From NCBI RefSeq assembly GCF_014205685.1, contig NZ_JACIIU010000002.1:248001-312000 (forward strand): DNA of 64,000 nt. The letters run 5' to 3'. Below the pieces are notes generated by a model, which was not told the DNA's origin, did not search any database, and was given only the letters and a program-made list of their open reading frames with translations. The stretch's first letter is position 1. Each line of letters starts with the position of its first letter. This document shows, piece after piece, positions 8,920 to 16,830 of the stretch. The DNA is from Paenochrobactrum gallinarii (GTDB lineage: Bacteria > Pseudomonadota > Alphaproteobacteria > Rhizobiales > Rhizobiaceae). The position numbers and the translations under genes were made by a program.

Positions 8920-11082
8920 ATGCGTAAAGTTGATCAAAGAGCACCGATTTGGCGTAATATCCTGCTTGCAGGGTGCAGCCTGATGCTTTGCCTGCCAACA
9001 GCCACAGCAATTGCGCAGCCCGTCCCGCCTCCCGATGTTCCGACCCCGTTTGCACGGCCTCAGCCAACACCGTTTGCACCGACCGCCACGCGCCAGTCAC
9101 CGATGAATCTGGTAACCCCAAGCCCGCGTCCAAGCCAGCGACCGACATTGCAGGATCAGGTCATTACGTCCAGTGTTCCGCGGGCAGCCAATCCGGCCAT
9201 TGTCAGCGGCACGTTGAAAGCTGCCCTTGACGCACTGGAAAACAAAAATGCCGCCCGTACAATTGCCATGAAAAATAACATGGCACGAGGCAGTATTGAC
9301 CGGCAGATTCTCTCATGGGTGATCGCAACCTCCAACGCTGAAGGCATCACAAGCGCGGAGATTGCCGCTGCCGCTGCCGAATTGCAGGGCTGGCCTGGTA
9401 TGGGCGCTATTCGCAACAATTCCGAACGTGCATTGGCGCGTGAAAAACTGCCAGCGGGTCAGGTGATTGGCGCATTTGGCAATAGCCGCCCGCAAACAAC
9501 TGAAGGCATTATGACATTGGCGCGCGCTCATAAAGCGAGCGGCAATAATGCCAAGGCCAGACAATTGCTGGCACCCTGGTGGGCAACAGCACGCCTTTCA
9601 CAGACCGAAGAGCAGTCTGTCTTGCGTGAGTTTTCCGATACTCTGACGCGTGACGACCATCTTAATCGCCTGATCCGCTCGCTTTACAACGGCCGCATGC
9701 AATCGGCTGCCAATCTGGCAGGACCTGCACAGGCGCAGTCACTTTATCAGGCTTATCTTGCTGTTTCAAAGAACAGCAATGATGCAGCGCAGAGAATCAA
9801 TGCCGTTGACAAATCATGGCATTCGCATCCGTCTTTCCTGTTTGTGAAAGCCCGCTATTTACGTCGCGCTGAACGCTTCAGCGACGCGGCAAACATTATG
9901 ATTAAAGCGCCAAAAGACGCTAAAGCACTGATTGATCCGGATGCCTGGTGGACAGAACGTCGCGTATTATCACGTGAATTGCTGGATATCGGCAAAGCAA
10001 AGCTGGCCTATCAGGTGGCCGCCGCCCATGCAGCAGAATCACCAACAATGGCCGCGGATGCTGAGTTCCATGCCGGTTGGTATGCACTTCGCTCATTAAA
10101 CGACCCTAAGACTGCCGCAAAACACTTTGCCCGTATTGCGGAAATTTCATCCGGTGCGATTTCAGCATCGCGCGCTTATTATTGGTTAGGACGTGCAGCA
10201 GAAGCCGGCGCAGGCGGCAATGCCGGCAATTATTATCAGCGCGCTGCGCATTATGGCACCACATTCTACGGTCAGCTGGCCGCAGCTAAGCTTGGACAGT
10301 CCACCTTGCAACTGCCCTACCCTAAACCGAGCAACGCAGATCGTACCAATTTCGCCAATCGTCCTGCGGTGCAGGCAATCAAGCGGTTGGAAGCAGCTGG
10401 TTACAGCTCACGCGCCGATGCGCTTTATCGTAATCTGGCACAAGAGATTTCCAGTGTTGGTGAATTAGCCCTGCTGGCCGTTATGGCTGAGCAAAAGAAC
10501 AATCACTTTCTGGCATTGCGTATCGGCAAAACCGCTGCAACCCGCGGCCTTGATGTCGGCGCATTATCACACCCGTTAGGCGCCATTCCAAGCCACGCTA
10601 ATATTAACGGCTCCGGCAAAGCGCTCGCATATGCGATTGCACGTCAGGAAAGCGAGTTCAACGCCTCAGCCGTTTCAAGTGCCGGAGCGCTTGGCCTGTT
10701 ACAATTGCTGCCAGGTACCGCCAAAGGTGTTGCCACACGCGCAGGCATTGCCTTTACCCATGCCAAACTCACCAATGATTCTGCCTATAATGCGACGCTT
10801 GGCGCCCATTATTTGAGCGAACAACTTGGCCGCTTTGACGGCTCTTATATTTTGACCTTTGCCGGTTACAATGCAGGGCCAACACGCGCCAATCAATGGA
10901 TTGCCAAATATGGCGACCCACGTGGCCGCTCCATTGAAGACGTCGTCGACTGGATTGAACGCATTCCATACCCTGAAACCCGCAACTATGTGCAGCGGGT
11001 TATGGAAAACTACGAAGTTTACAAAGCGCGCCTAACCGGCACAGCAAATATCAAAGCCGACCTGATCAACGGTCGCAGATAA
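8920..11082 (+). CDS. Soluble lytic murein transglycosylase (SLT family)
   Basis: Periplasmic enzyme that cleaves peptidoglycan with formation of 1,6-anhydro-muramic ends. The chosen start MRKVDQRAPIWRN gives a clean signal peptide (hydrophobic ILLAGCSLMLCLP, then ATAIAQP); an upstream ATG at 8860 adds 20 residues and neither start has a clear ribosome-binding site. A Pro-rich stretch follows the signal, then a long alpha-solenoid region of about 450 residues. The C-terminal SLT domain has catalytic Glu in IARQESEFN, then SSAGALGLLQLLPGTA and FAGYNAGP. At 720 residues it has the usual Slt70-like length. A strong terminator follows. Confidence 0.92.
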   Translation: MRKVDQRAPIWRNILLAGCSLMLCLPTATAIAQPVPPPDVPTPFARPQPTPFAPTATRQSPMNLVTPSPRPSQRPTLQDQVITSSVPRAANPAIVSGTLKAALDALENKNAARTIAMKNNMARGSIDRQILSWVIATSNAEGITSAEIAAAAAELQGWPGMGAIRNNSERALAREKLPAGQVIGAFGNSRPQTTEGIMTLARAHKASGNNAKARQLLAPWWATARLSQTEEQSVLREFSDTLTRDDHLNRLIRSLYNGRMQSAANLAGPAQAQSLYQAYLAVSKNSNDAAQRINAVDKSWHSHPSFLFVKARYLRRAERFSDAANIMIKAPKDAKALIDPDAWWTERRVLSRELLDIGKAKLAYQVAAAHAAESPTMAADAEFHAGWYALRSLNDPKTAAKHFARIAEISSGAISASRAYYWLGRAAEAGAGGNAGNYYQRAAHYGTTFYGQLAAAKLGQSTLQLPYPKPSNADRTNFANRPAVQAIKRLEAAGYSSRADALYRNLAQEISSVGELALLAVMAEQKNNHFLALRIGKTAATRGLDVGALSHPLGAIPSHANINGSGKALAYAIARQESEFNASAVSSAGALGLLQLLPGTAKGVATRAGIAFTHAKLTNDSAYNATLGAHYLSEQLGRFDGSYILTFAGYNAGPTRANQWIAKYGDPRGRSIEDVVDWIERIPYPETRNYVQRVMENYEVYKARLTGTANIKADLINGRR

Positions 11083-11087
11083 TAACA

Positions 11088-11125
11088 AAAGAGCGGCTTC
11101 AGGTTTCCCCGAAGCCGCTCTTTTT
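11088..11125. terminator. Bidirectional intrinsic terminator
   Basis: AAAGAGCGGCTTC (11088-11100) pairs perfectly with GAAGCCGCTCTTT (11111-11123) over 13 bp, with T-runs on both sides. It ends the transglycosylase gene (plus) and the convergent HhH-protein operon (minus). Confidence 0.93.
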
Positions 11126-11151
11126 AATCAATCGTTTTGGTAAAAAATCAA

Positions 11152-11967
11152 TCACACATCTGCTTTTTTAGTCGCCGTTTTCGCTTTGCTTTTAGCTGTT
11201 TTGACCGGCGCTCTCTTAACTGCCGCCTTCACAGAGGCTGCCTTGGCTGTCGCTTTTTTTACACCTGTTTTTGCCGGTGATTTTTTAGCTGTTTTATTCG
11301 CGCGTTCTTTTTCACCGAGTTTAACAAGCGCCATCGCTTGCTCCACCCACTCCTCACGCTCAACACGACCACGAAAATTAAGCTTTTTACCAATCCAGAC
11401 AGCGTTGTCGGTATTCCATGCAGCCAATTGGTCATAATGATACACACCAAGCGTATAAAGCTTGCGCTGTAATGTTGGGCCAATGCCTTTAATCTTCAAC
11501 AAATCATCCGGCTTGCCATCGCGTGCTGCATCCAGCAATGGCGGCAGACCAGGCTCAACAACAGGTTCAGGTTCTTTCGCTATCACAGGCTCAGCAACCG
11601 GCAGCTCTTCAATCGCGACAGGCTCCGCAATAGCCTCAGCTGCCGCATCGCCCGACACTTCAGCTATAGTTGTGCTTGATTCTTCAATTGCAGTCTCTTC
11701 GGCCTTTACAGGCTCTGCCACTGCATCATCATTCTCAGCAGCAGCTTCCTGAGCAATAACATTTGCTTCAGGTATAGCCGGAACCGGTGTCTGAAGCTTA
11801 TGCTCTAACTTTTCCGGAGCAGGTTTCACGGCCTCAACCTGTTGTTCGGGCTCAGGTAGCACAGGCTCATTTTTAGCTTTTCGCTTACGTGCGAAAGAAC
11901 CAACCAAGCTACCAATCACGAACACCGCAGCAATCAACAAAGCGAGCTGCAAAATAAGGTGAGGCAT
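11152..11967 (-). CDS. Membrane-anchored helix-hairpin-helix protein with histone-H1-like tail
   Basis: 271-residue protein of unusual make-up. Residues 4-24 form one membrane helix, followed by a basic RKRKAK stop. Residues 35-145 are a low-complexity Glu/Ala/Pro/Val linker. Residues 152-215 hold a compact domain with DDLLKIKGIGPTLQRKL, a helix-hairpin-helix motif like the one at the end of some NuoE and ribosomal-protein extensions. The last 45 residues are a Lys/Ala/Pro tail with repeated AKT/KKA/VKA motifs, as in histone H1. The composition suggests a membrane tether for nucleic acid, but no function is established. It is the last gene of a probable operon with a BON protein and a 31-residue peptide. 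Confidence 0.8.
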   Translation of the reverse strand: MPHLILQLALLIAAVFVIGSLVGSFARKRKAKNEPVLPEPEQQVEAVKPAPEKLEHKLQTPVPAIPEANVIAQEAAAENDDAVAEPVKAEETAIEESSTTIAEVSGDAAAEAIAEPVAIEELPVAEPVIAKEPEPVVEPGLPPLLDAARDGKPDDLLKIKGIGPTLQRKLYTLGVYHYDQLAAWNTDNAVWIGKKLNFRGRVEREEWVEQAMALVKLGEKERANKTAKKSPAKTGVKKATAKAASVKAAVKRAPVKTAKSKAKTATKKADV

Positions 11968-12057
11968 TATTTCTTCCCCCGGATTAATATATTTAAGTCA
12001 GAGCGAGATAGTGCTTCATAATTTACGAGCCGCCGATGCTTCGCAAATAAAACTATT

Positions 12058-12153
12058 TTACTTTTTATTTCCAACTGCCATCCAGCCTACCAGAAAACCA
12101 ACGCATAAAGCCAGCAACAACACAAACCAAAATGTCTGAACAAGATAGAGCAT
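12058..12153 (-). CDS. Small single-span membrane protein, 31 aa
   Basis: A 31-residue ORF, starting MLYLVQTFWFVLLLALCVGF and ending VAVGNKK-like (last residues MAVGNKK), is nearly all one transmembrane helix with a Gly-rich face. AAAGG lies 7 bp before the ATG, so translation is plausible. It lies between the BON-protein gene and the HhH-protein gene on the same strand with short gaps, and the three probably form one operon. Family not recognised. Confidence 0.65.
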   Translation of the reverse strand: MLYLVQTFWFVLLLALCVGFLVGWMAVGNKK

Positions 12154-12227
12154 AAATGACCTTTCGTGTCTTATGACCAATGCTTAAATATCTCAAAAAA
12201 TCCGACGAACGCTTTTAAAACATAAAT

Positions 12228-12872
12228 TTAAGGCTGCGCAATGAAACGCTGCCCTACACTTGCGCCTTCTGGCAGTGAATTATTCAATGCATTCTGCAAG
12301 CGGTAATAATCAAGCCGGTCATTCGCATCGCCATCAATATTCAGACGCATATCAATCAGAGCGATTTTACCTGATTTGAGATAAGCAGATTGCAAAATAG
12401 CAAATTTAACCAGAGAAATATAGTTTGGCGCTTGTCCGCGAGCCAAAGCCATTTCATCCATCACAGAGACGCCACCAGCCCGTTTTTCCATTTCAAGCAT
12501 CAGCTCGTCACGAAGCGGCGCTGTCGGAATATAGCCACTTAAAATAATACCATCGCCGTTTTTCTCGATCTGAAACGTGTAAGGCGCTGCAAGCGGTAAT
12601 AAAGACGTCAGATCATCGACAACGCGAATCCCTTCAATCGCATTTGCGACCTTTATCGCCGCGATCTGTGATTCTTCGTCAGGCGCCACACCGCGCAAAG
12701 TGAGATCGCGTCCCTCAAGACTGAAACTTGTCCAGTCATAGGCCTGCAAATCATTCTGTGCCCGCAATGAGAGTTCGGCTTCCAATGGCTTAATGCCAAA
12801 CCACAAAGCAACTGCGGTCAGGGTAACGGTGCAAACCCAGCCGGGCCAAAACCACTGTTTCAACTCAACCAC
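12228..12872 (-). CDS. BON-domain membrane-anchored protein
   Basis: 214-residue protein with one N-terminal membrane helix (about residues 11-27, WVCTVTLTAVALWFGI) and a periplasmic part. Two BON-like modules can be seen: about 40-90 (FSLEGRDLTLRGVAPDEESQ) and 98-150 (ENGDGIILSGYIPTAPLRDE style, with GDGIILSGYIP). The layout matches the N-terminal half of large rhizobial OmpA-type proteins that bind peptidoglycan, but no OmpA domain follows here. BON domains bind phospholipid or envelope components. It is the first gene of a probable three-gene envelope operon. Confidence 0.75.
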   Translation of the reverse strand: MVELKQWFWPGWVCTVTLTAVALWFGIKPLEAELSLRAQNDLQAYDWTSFSLEGRDLTLRGVAPDEESQIAAIKVANAIEGIRVVDDLTSLLPLAAPYTFQIEKNGDGIILSGYIPTAPLRDELMLEMEKRAGGVSVMDEMALARGQAPNYISLVKFAILQSAYLKSGKIALIDMRLNIDGDANDRLDYYRLQNALNNSLPEGASVGQRFIAQP

Positions 12873-13054
12873 CCCTTCTCTCGATGATTCTAAGACAATT
12901 CAAGCATTAAGGAGATCATTTAAGAGAATCCAGTTTATCACTTTGAAAAACTGTTTATAGACGCCCGAATCAACTGATTTTTGAAATCGGTTAAAGAAGG
13001 GCACAATGATCCAACACCCGTATGGGCATTAAAGATATTTAAATATAAGGAAAA

Positions 13055-13144
13055 TGGAGGAGAGGATGGGATTCGAACCCACGAGACCCTCACGGGTCTA
13101 CTCCCTTAGCAGGGGAGCGCCTTCGACCACTCGGCCACCTCTCC
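13055..13144 (-). tRNA. tRNA-Ser (anticodon GCT)
   Basis: On the minus strand the sequence starts GGAGAGGTGGCCGAGTGG and ends in a T-loop GGTTCGAATCCC and acceptor CCTCTCC. The anticodon arm CTCCCCTGCTAAGGGAG carries GCT, decoding AGC and AGU. The long variable arm, with the stem AGACCC/GGGTCT, is typical of serine tRNA. A CCA appears encoded at 13055-13057 after a U discriminator base. Confidence 0.96.
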
Positions 13145-13714
13145 GGTACAGGCCAGATAGCTTTTTAATTCACTAAGTTCAAGCAATTTAACGCTTTATC
13201 TTCAAAAATTTTATCATCACACACATAAACTTGTCAGAAGTGGCAGGTGTTAACGATACATGACGCTCCCCGGCACCAATCGGTAGCCACACACTGCATA
13301 TATAATAATGTATATAATACCAAAATCCGCTCATATAACTCATCGCCGATGTGCTGTGATTTGCATTCCCGCACACAAGTGATTTGCCTGATTCCGATGC
13401 AAATCAAATCACTTACTCAGTCTCAACTGACGCAAAACTGTTAAAAACTGTTTATTTTCATTACCAAACCCTTAATGAACACCTCCGGCAACATGAAATT
13501 CGTGTCTTTTCTGCAACAAGCCCCTTTCATAGAGACATCCGGAAGGCATCAGAGTGGTTTTCCCAGTTGCATCAAAATCTGGCCTGAGTATCTTCACATC
13601 AGAAGAAGGCGCGCTTCGGGGCGACTTTTTCAAAGCAAGGGGATGGGGACAGGTTGTCCTTCAGCCAAAAAGAAATGCCCAAACCCGTTTTTAAACTTTG
13701 ACTGGAGGTCAGAA
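13145..13714. other. Gene-free region upstream of the porin
   Basis: 570 bp between tRNA-Ser and the porin. It holds AT-rich promoter-like sequence around 13295-13325, a cluster of GTGATTTGC motifs at 13356-13414 listed separately, and a leader of about 230-300 nt before the porin start. In the leader the porin frame is open back to 13475, but no ribosome-binding site or signal peptide supports that longer protein. Confidence 0.6.
13356..13414. promoter_or_regulatory. Cluster of GTGATTTGC motifs upstream of the porin
   Basis: GTGATTTGC occurs at 13356-13364 and again at 13379-13387, 23 bp apart (about two helical turns). Inverted copies follow: GCAAATCA at 13399-13406 and CAAATCAC at 13405-13412. 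The arms AAGTGATTTG (13377-13386) and CAAATCACTT (13405-13414) make a perfect 10-bp inverted repeat. This arrangement looks like a multi-site operator for a porin regulator. The repeats are seen directly; the function is inference. Confidence 0.6.
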
Positions 13715-14806
13715 ATGAACATCAAGAGCCTTCTCCTCGGCTCCGCTGCGGCACTCGTAGCAGCTACCGGCGCAAACGCAGCCGACGCAATCATCGCACC
13801 AGAACCAGAAGCAGTTGAATATGTTCGCGTTTGCGATGCATACGGCGCTGGCTTCTTCTACATTCCAGGCACCGAAACCTGCCTGCGCGTTTCCGGTATG
13901 GTTCGTTACCAGATCGATTGGACAAGCGAAGATGATGGCTGGAAAAAATACGGTCGTGCAGAACTGAACTTTGATGCACGTAACGAAACTGAACTCGGCA
14001 CCCTGCGTTCATTTATCAAACTGCGCGCCACATCACATAGTGGTCATATTGGTGATACCGCAGTTAGTATCTCTGGTACAGACTTTAACAAGCTCAAAGG
14101 AAAAGCATACGGCAACAACGGTAATGTTGGCCTTCAGGAAGCATTTATTGGTCTTGGCGGCCTTGAAATGGGTCTTCGAGACACACTCTACGATGCAGGC
14201 CTGAGTGGTGAATTTGATAGCGGCGGTGGTTCCCGCGTTCACTTCATGAGCTATACCTTTGCTGGCGGAAATGGCTTCTCAGCAACCTTGGCACTTGAAG
14301 AAGCTGATTACGACTACGACTACAAACCAAACGTAGTTGGTAAGCTCGGCTTCACACAGGGCTGGGGCAGCGTAGACGCTTGGGTTGCATATGATGCAAC
14401 TGCAAAAGAGTGGGCTGTTAAGGGTATTGCTAAGGCAAACGTAACCGATGCAGTTTGGCTCGAAGCTATTGCAACCTACGAATCCGGTCACAACTTCTAC
14501 GGTGTAATCACCGCCAAAGATTTTGGCTTCGGTTCCGTATCAGCTAACCTCGGCGCAAAGTGGAGCCTTGGTGGTCTCGTTGGCTACAAATTCAACGACA
14601 AGCTGAAAGCTTCTATCGGCGCACAGTACTTTGACAAGATCGCTCACGTTAGCGGCCTCAAAGGTGTAAGCGCTGGTGCAACAGTTGATTACGAAGTTGT
14701 TAAAGGCTTCAACACCAAGCTGGCTGTTAACTACCTGTCAGCAAAATACCAAGGTCAAAAAGAAGACGGATGGGCTGGTTTCGTTCGCTTCCAGCGTAAC
14801 TTCTAA
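13715..14806 (+). CDS. Omp2b/RopA-type outer-membrane porin
   Basis: 363-residue porin of the alphaproteobacterial Porin_2 family. The start MNIKSLLLGSAAALVAATGA has a perfect GGAGGT 7 bp upstream and a signal peptide cleaved after ANA. The mature N-terminus contains the family hallmarks YVRVCDAYGAGFFYIPGTETCL (two conserved cysteines, here split for brevity as VCDAYGAGFFYIPG then TETCLRVSG) and GMVRYQID. The rest is amphipathic beta-strand sequence ending in the aromatic C-terminus FVRFQRNF needed for BAM recognition. Codon choice is strongly biased, as in highly expressed genes. It is monocistronic with a strong terminator and a long leader. Confidence 0.95.
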   Translation: MNIKSLLLGSAAALVAATGANAADAIIAPEPEAVEYVRVCDAYGAGFFYIPGTETCLRVSGMVRYQIDWTSEDDGWKKYGRAELNFDARNETELGTLRSFIKLRATSHSGHIGDTAVSISGTDFNKLKGKAYGNNGNVGLQEAFIGLGGLEMGLRDTLYDAGLSGEFDSGGGSRVHFMSYTFAGGNGFSATLALEEADYDYDYKPNVVGKLGFTQGWGSVDAWVAYDATAKEWAVKGIAKANVTDAVWLEAIATYESGHNFYGVITAKDFGFGSVSANLGAKWSLGGLVGYKFNDKLKASIGAQYFDKIAHVSGLKGVSAGATVDYEVVKGFNTKLAVNYLSAKYQGQKEDGWAGFVRFQRNF

Positions 14807-14830
14807 TCAGACCTTAATCTGATTAAAAAG

Positions 14831-14861
14831 AACGCCAGTGATTTTTCACTGGCGTTTTTTT
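14831..14861 (+). terminator. Intrinsic terminator of the porin gene
   Basis: AACGCCAGTG (14831-14840) and CACTGGCGTT (14847-14856) form a perfect 10-bp stem with a short loop, followed by a T-run. Confidence 0.93.
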
Positions 14862-15208
14862 GTGGCTAAATTTTAAAGCGAAACATTTTTCGACTAAAAC
14901 TTATAATAAAGACGCTCACTATTGCCCGCCAAATAGCACCAGCAATCCTGAACAAAATAGCTGCCTTAATTTATAGAGCTTGTCTAACAACGCGCAACCT
15001 TATCCAAGCGCACTTAGTTTTTTACCGATGCAAATACGCACAAAGCCCGATAAGTCTATGATCACGCTTAATTCATTCGCTCGTAGTGATCCTATAATTT
15101 ATATTTTATTGCGATCAAAATACCTGCTCATCATTGAATTTCTTTTCTGCATTGCTTTAATATGCATTGAGAATATGAGTTGTAGTTATAGATCACTACT
15201 AATTATTA
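14862..15208. other. Gene-free AT-rich stretch
   Basis: 347 bp between the porin terminator and the DUF423 gene. It is AT-rich and contains open frames without ribosome-binding sites or recognisable protein character. The promoter of the DUF423 gene should be here. I see no repeat or RNA gene. Confidence 0.5.
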
Positions 15209-15589
15209 ATGAGCGTCGAAAGGCCGGATAAATTGTCATTTCAGGTGAATAGATATTTTTCGACTATTGGTGGCTTGACCGGCGCCCTCGCCCTGATCAC
15301 CTATGCGGGTGCTGCACATAACGATACCGGCAATCTGAATATAGTAGCCCCTATTCTCTTAGGCCATGCCCCGGCATTTCTTGCATTGTCGATTTTAAGT
15401 GGCCAAAGCCGCACAGCAACGATTGGTGGCTCGGCGATTTTAATTGGCTTAATACTTTTTTGTGGCGATCTGCTGTCGCGTGATTTTCTAGGCGACCGCT
15501 TATTCCCATTTGCCGCCCCAACCGGTGGCACAGTGCTAATTCTTGGCTGGTTAATCACGTCGTTGACGTGCTGGTCGAAGTGTAAATAG
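15209..15589 (+). CDS. DUF423 family inner-membrane protein
   Basis: 126-residue protein with four predicted membrane helices (about 20-38, 46-64, 70-90, 102-120). The arrangement and motifs, with FGxxxGALA-like FSTIGGLTGALALITYAGA near the N-terminus and a GG-x-LLILGWL-like end (GGTVLILGWLI), match the DUF423/YgdD group, whose function is unknown. The ATG at 15209 has no clear Shine-Dalgarno; a TTG eight codons later follows AAAGG and is an alternative start. It stands alone between the porin and a convergent gene. Confidence 0.8.
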   Translation: MSVERPDKLSFQVNRYFSTIGGLTGALALITYAGAAHNDTGNLNIVAPILLGHAPAFLALSILSGQSRTATIGGSAILIGLILFCGDLLSRDFLGDRLFPFAAPTGGTVLILGWLITSLTCWSKCK

Positions 15590-15686
15590 CCTTCACACCT
15601 CCTCAGCCTTCTCACAAATACCAAGGCGACCTAAAGGCATTGGCAGAGACTTGAATAAGCCATGCTATCGAGAGAGATTACGAAAA

Positions 15687-16700
15687 TTAGCGCAGAACTA
15701 CTTTTGTGTCCGCACTTTCTTCTGGCTCCATAGTGCTTGGTAATGTGAATTTTATCAGCAAAGGCAGATGGTCCGAACCGACTTCATCTAATGTGTTTAC
15801 CTGATCAACACCAACGTTACTGCTAACTAATATATGATCGATCTGAACACCCAACCATTTAACCCAACTGATTGGCAGTTGCTTTAACATCCATGTAGCA
15901 CCAAGGCCACTAAACTCATATGTATCGTTGGCTTTAGCCACGCGTGCCAAAGCATGACTCCAGCTGGTCGCATTATAGTCACCCGCAATAATAAGCGGAT
16001 GTTTCATCGCCCGCAAATGTGGCTCAATCTCACTTAACTGCGCAGGCTGCTGCATTGGCCAAGGCCAGGAAAGATGCAGCGATGCAATAGTTGCAACCTG
16101 CCCGCCAAAATCAATTTGTGCTGACGCCAATACACCATCACCAACACATAACCGCGCTGCATCTTGCACAAATGGCCTTCTGGACAGAATGCCAACACCC
16201 CAAGAACCCGGATAATCTTTGCAAAGCAAGTGATAAGGATAACGACCTTCCAAAATCCTGAGCCAAGGCTCCCAATATTTAGACGCCTCCTGATATGTAA
16301 CCACATCAGGATTTTGTCGGCCAATCATCTGTAAAACCCGTTGCGGCTCCGGATGATCATAGAGCAGATTAAGCTGAACCAGACTATAAGTTGCACCTTC
16401 AACCTTAACCCGCTCCGACAGTTCAACACCTGAAATCTGATTACGAACGACATCAAGTGTTGTTGCAAAACTTAACATGCAAAATAAACAGATCATTATC
16501 GCCTCACGGCGAAGCCCTGACAGCAAAAGTGGTAGGGAAAACAGAAAAAGCGCAACAGATAAATGCGCACGCAAATGGGAAAATGCATCGAGAACCGGAT
16601 GAACTTCACCAAAAAAACCAAGCACCAGCGGCACCGTTCCAAGAACGGCAATGATAAAAACCGCAAAACTCAATGAAGAAATTTTCTTGGAAGTCCGCAT
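15687..16700 (-). CDS. Endonuclease/exonuclease/phosphatase-family membrane protein
   Basis: 337-residue protein. The N-terminal third has three hydrophobic helices (about 8-30, 45-60, 65-85), and the C-terminal 230 residues form an EEP (DNase I-like) fold. Fold motifs are visible: VQLNLLYDH, VVTYQEASKYW (metal-binding Glu), LHLSWPWP, IIAGDYNATSWS (Asp/Asn pair) and DEVGSDHLPLLIKF (catalytic Asp-His). The start MRTSKKISSLSF is preferred to one 18 codons upstream, with AGGAAA about 13 bp before it. Such proteins are periplasmic phosphodiesterases or phosphatases; the substrate is unknown. Confidence 0.82.
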   Translation of the reverse strand: MRTSKKISSLSFAVFIIAVLGTVPLVLGFFGEVHPVLDAFSHLRAHLSVALFLFSLPLLLSGLRREAIMICLFCMLSFATTLDVVRNQISGVELSERVKVEGATYSLVQLNLLYDHPEPQRVLQMIGRQNPDVVTYQEASKYWEPWLRILEGRYPYHLLCKDYPGSWGVGILSRRPFVQDAARLCVGDGVLASAQIDFGGQVATIASLHLSWPWPMQQPAQLSEIEPHLRAMKHPLIIAGDYNATSWSHALARVAKANDTYEFSGLGATWMLKQLPISWVKWLGVQIDHILVSSNVGVDQVNTLDEVGSDHLPLLIKFTLPSTMEPEESADTKVVLR

Positions 16701-16830
16701 GAAACTGATTTTCCTGATGATGAGAGTAAGCCAGCAGGTAAATCGGCTTCTCATAAGAGGGCGTGCCGTCCGGTATCAAAATGCTGATAAGCAGCGCGAA
16801 ACCAGACAGCCCGGACGACATTGTTTTTGA

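Noticed and set aside
13475..13714. 80-codon N-terminal extension of the porin
   Set aside because: The frame is open but lacks a ribosome-binding site, while the start at 13715 has GGAGGT and a perfect signal peptide.
14980..15231. 83-codon open frame overlapping the DUF423 start
   Set aside because: No ribosome-binding site, AT-rich chance composition, and it would overlap a real gene start.
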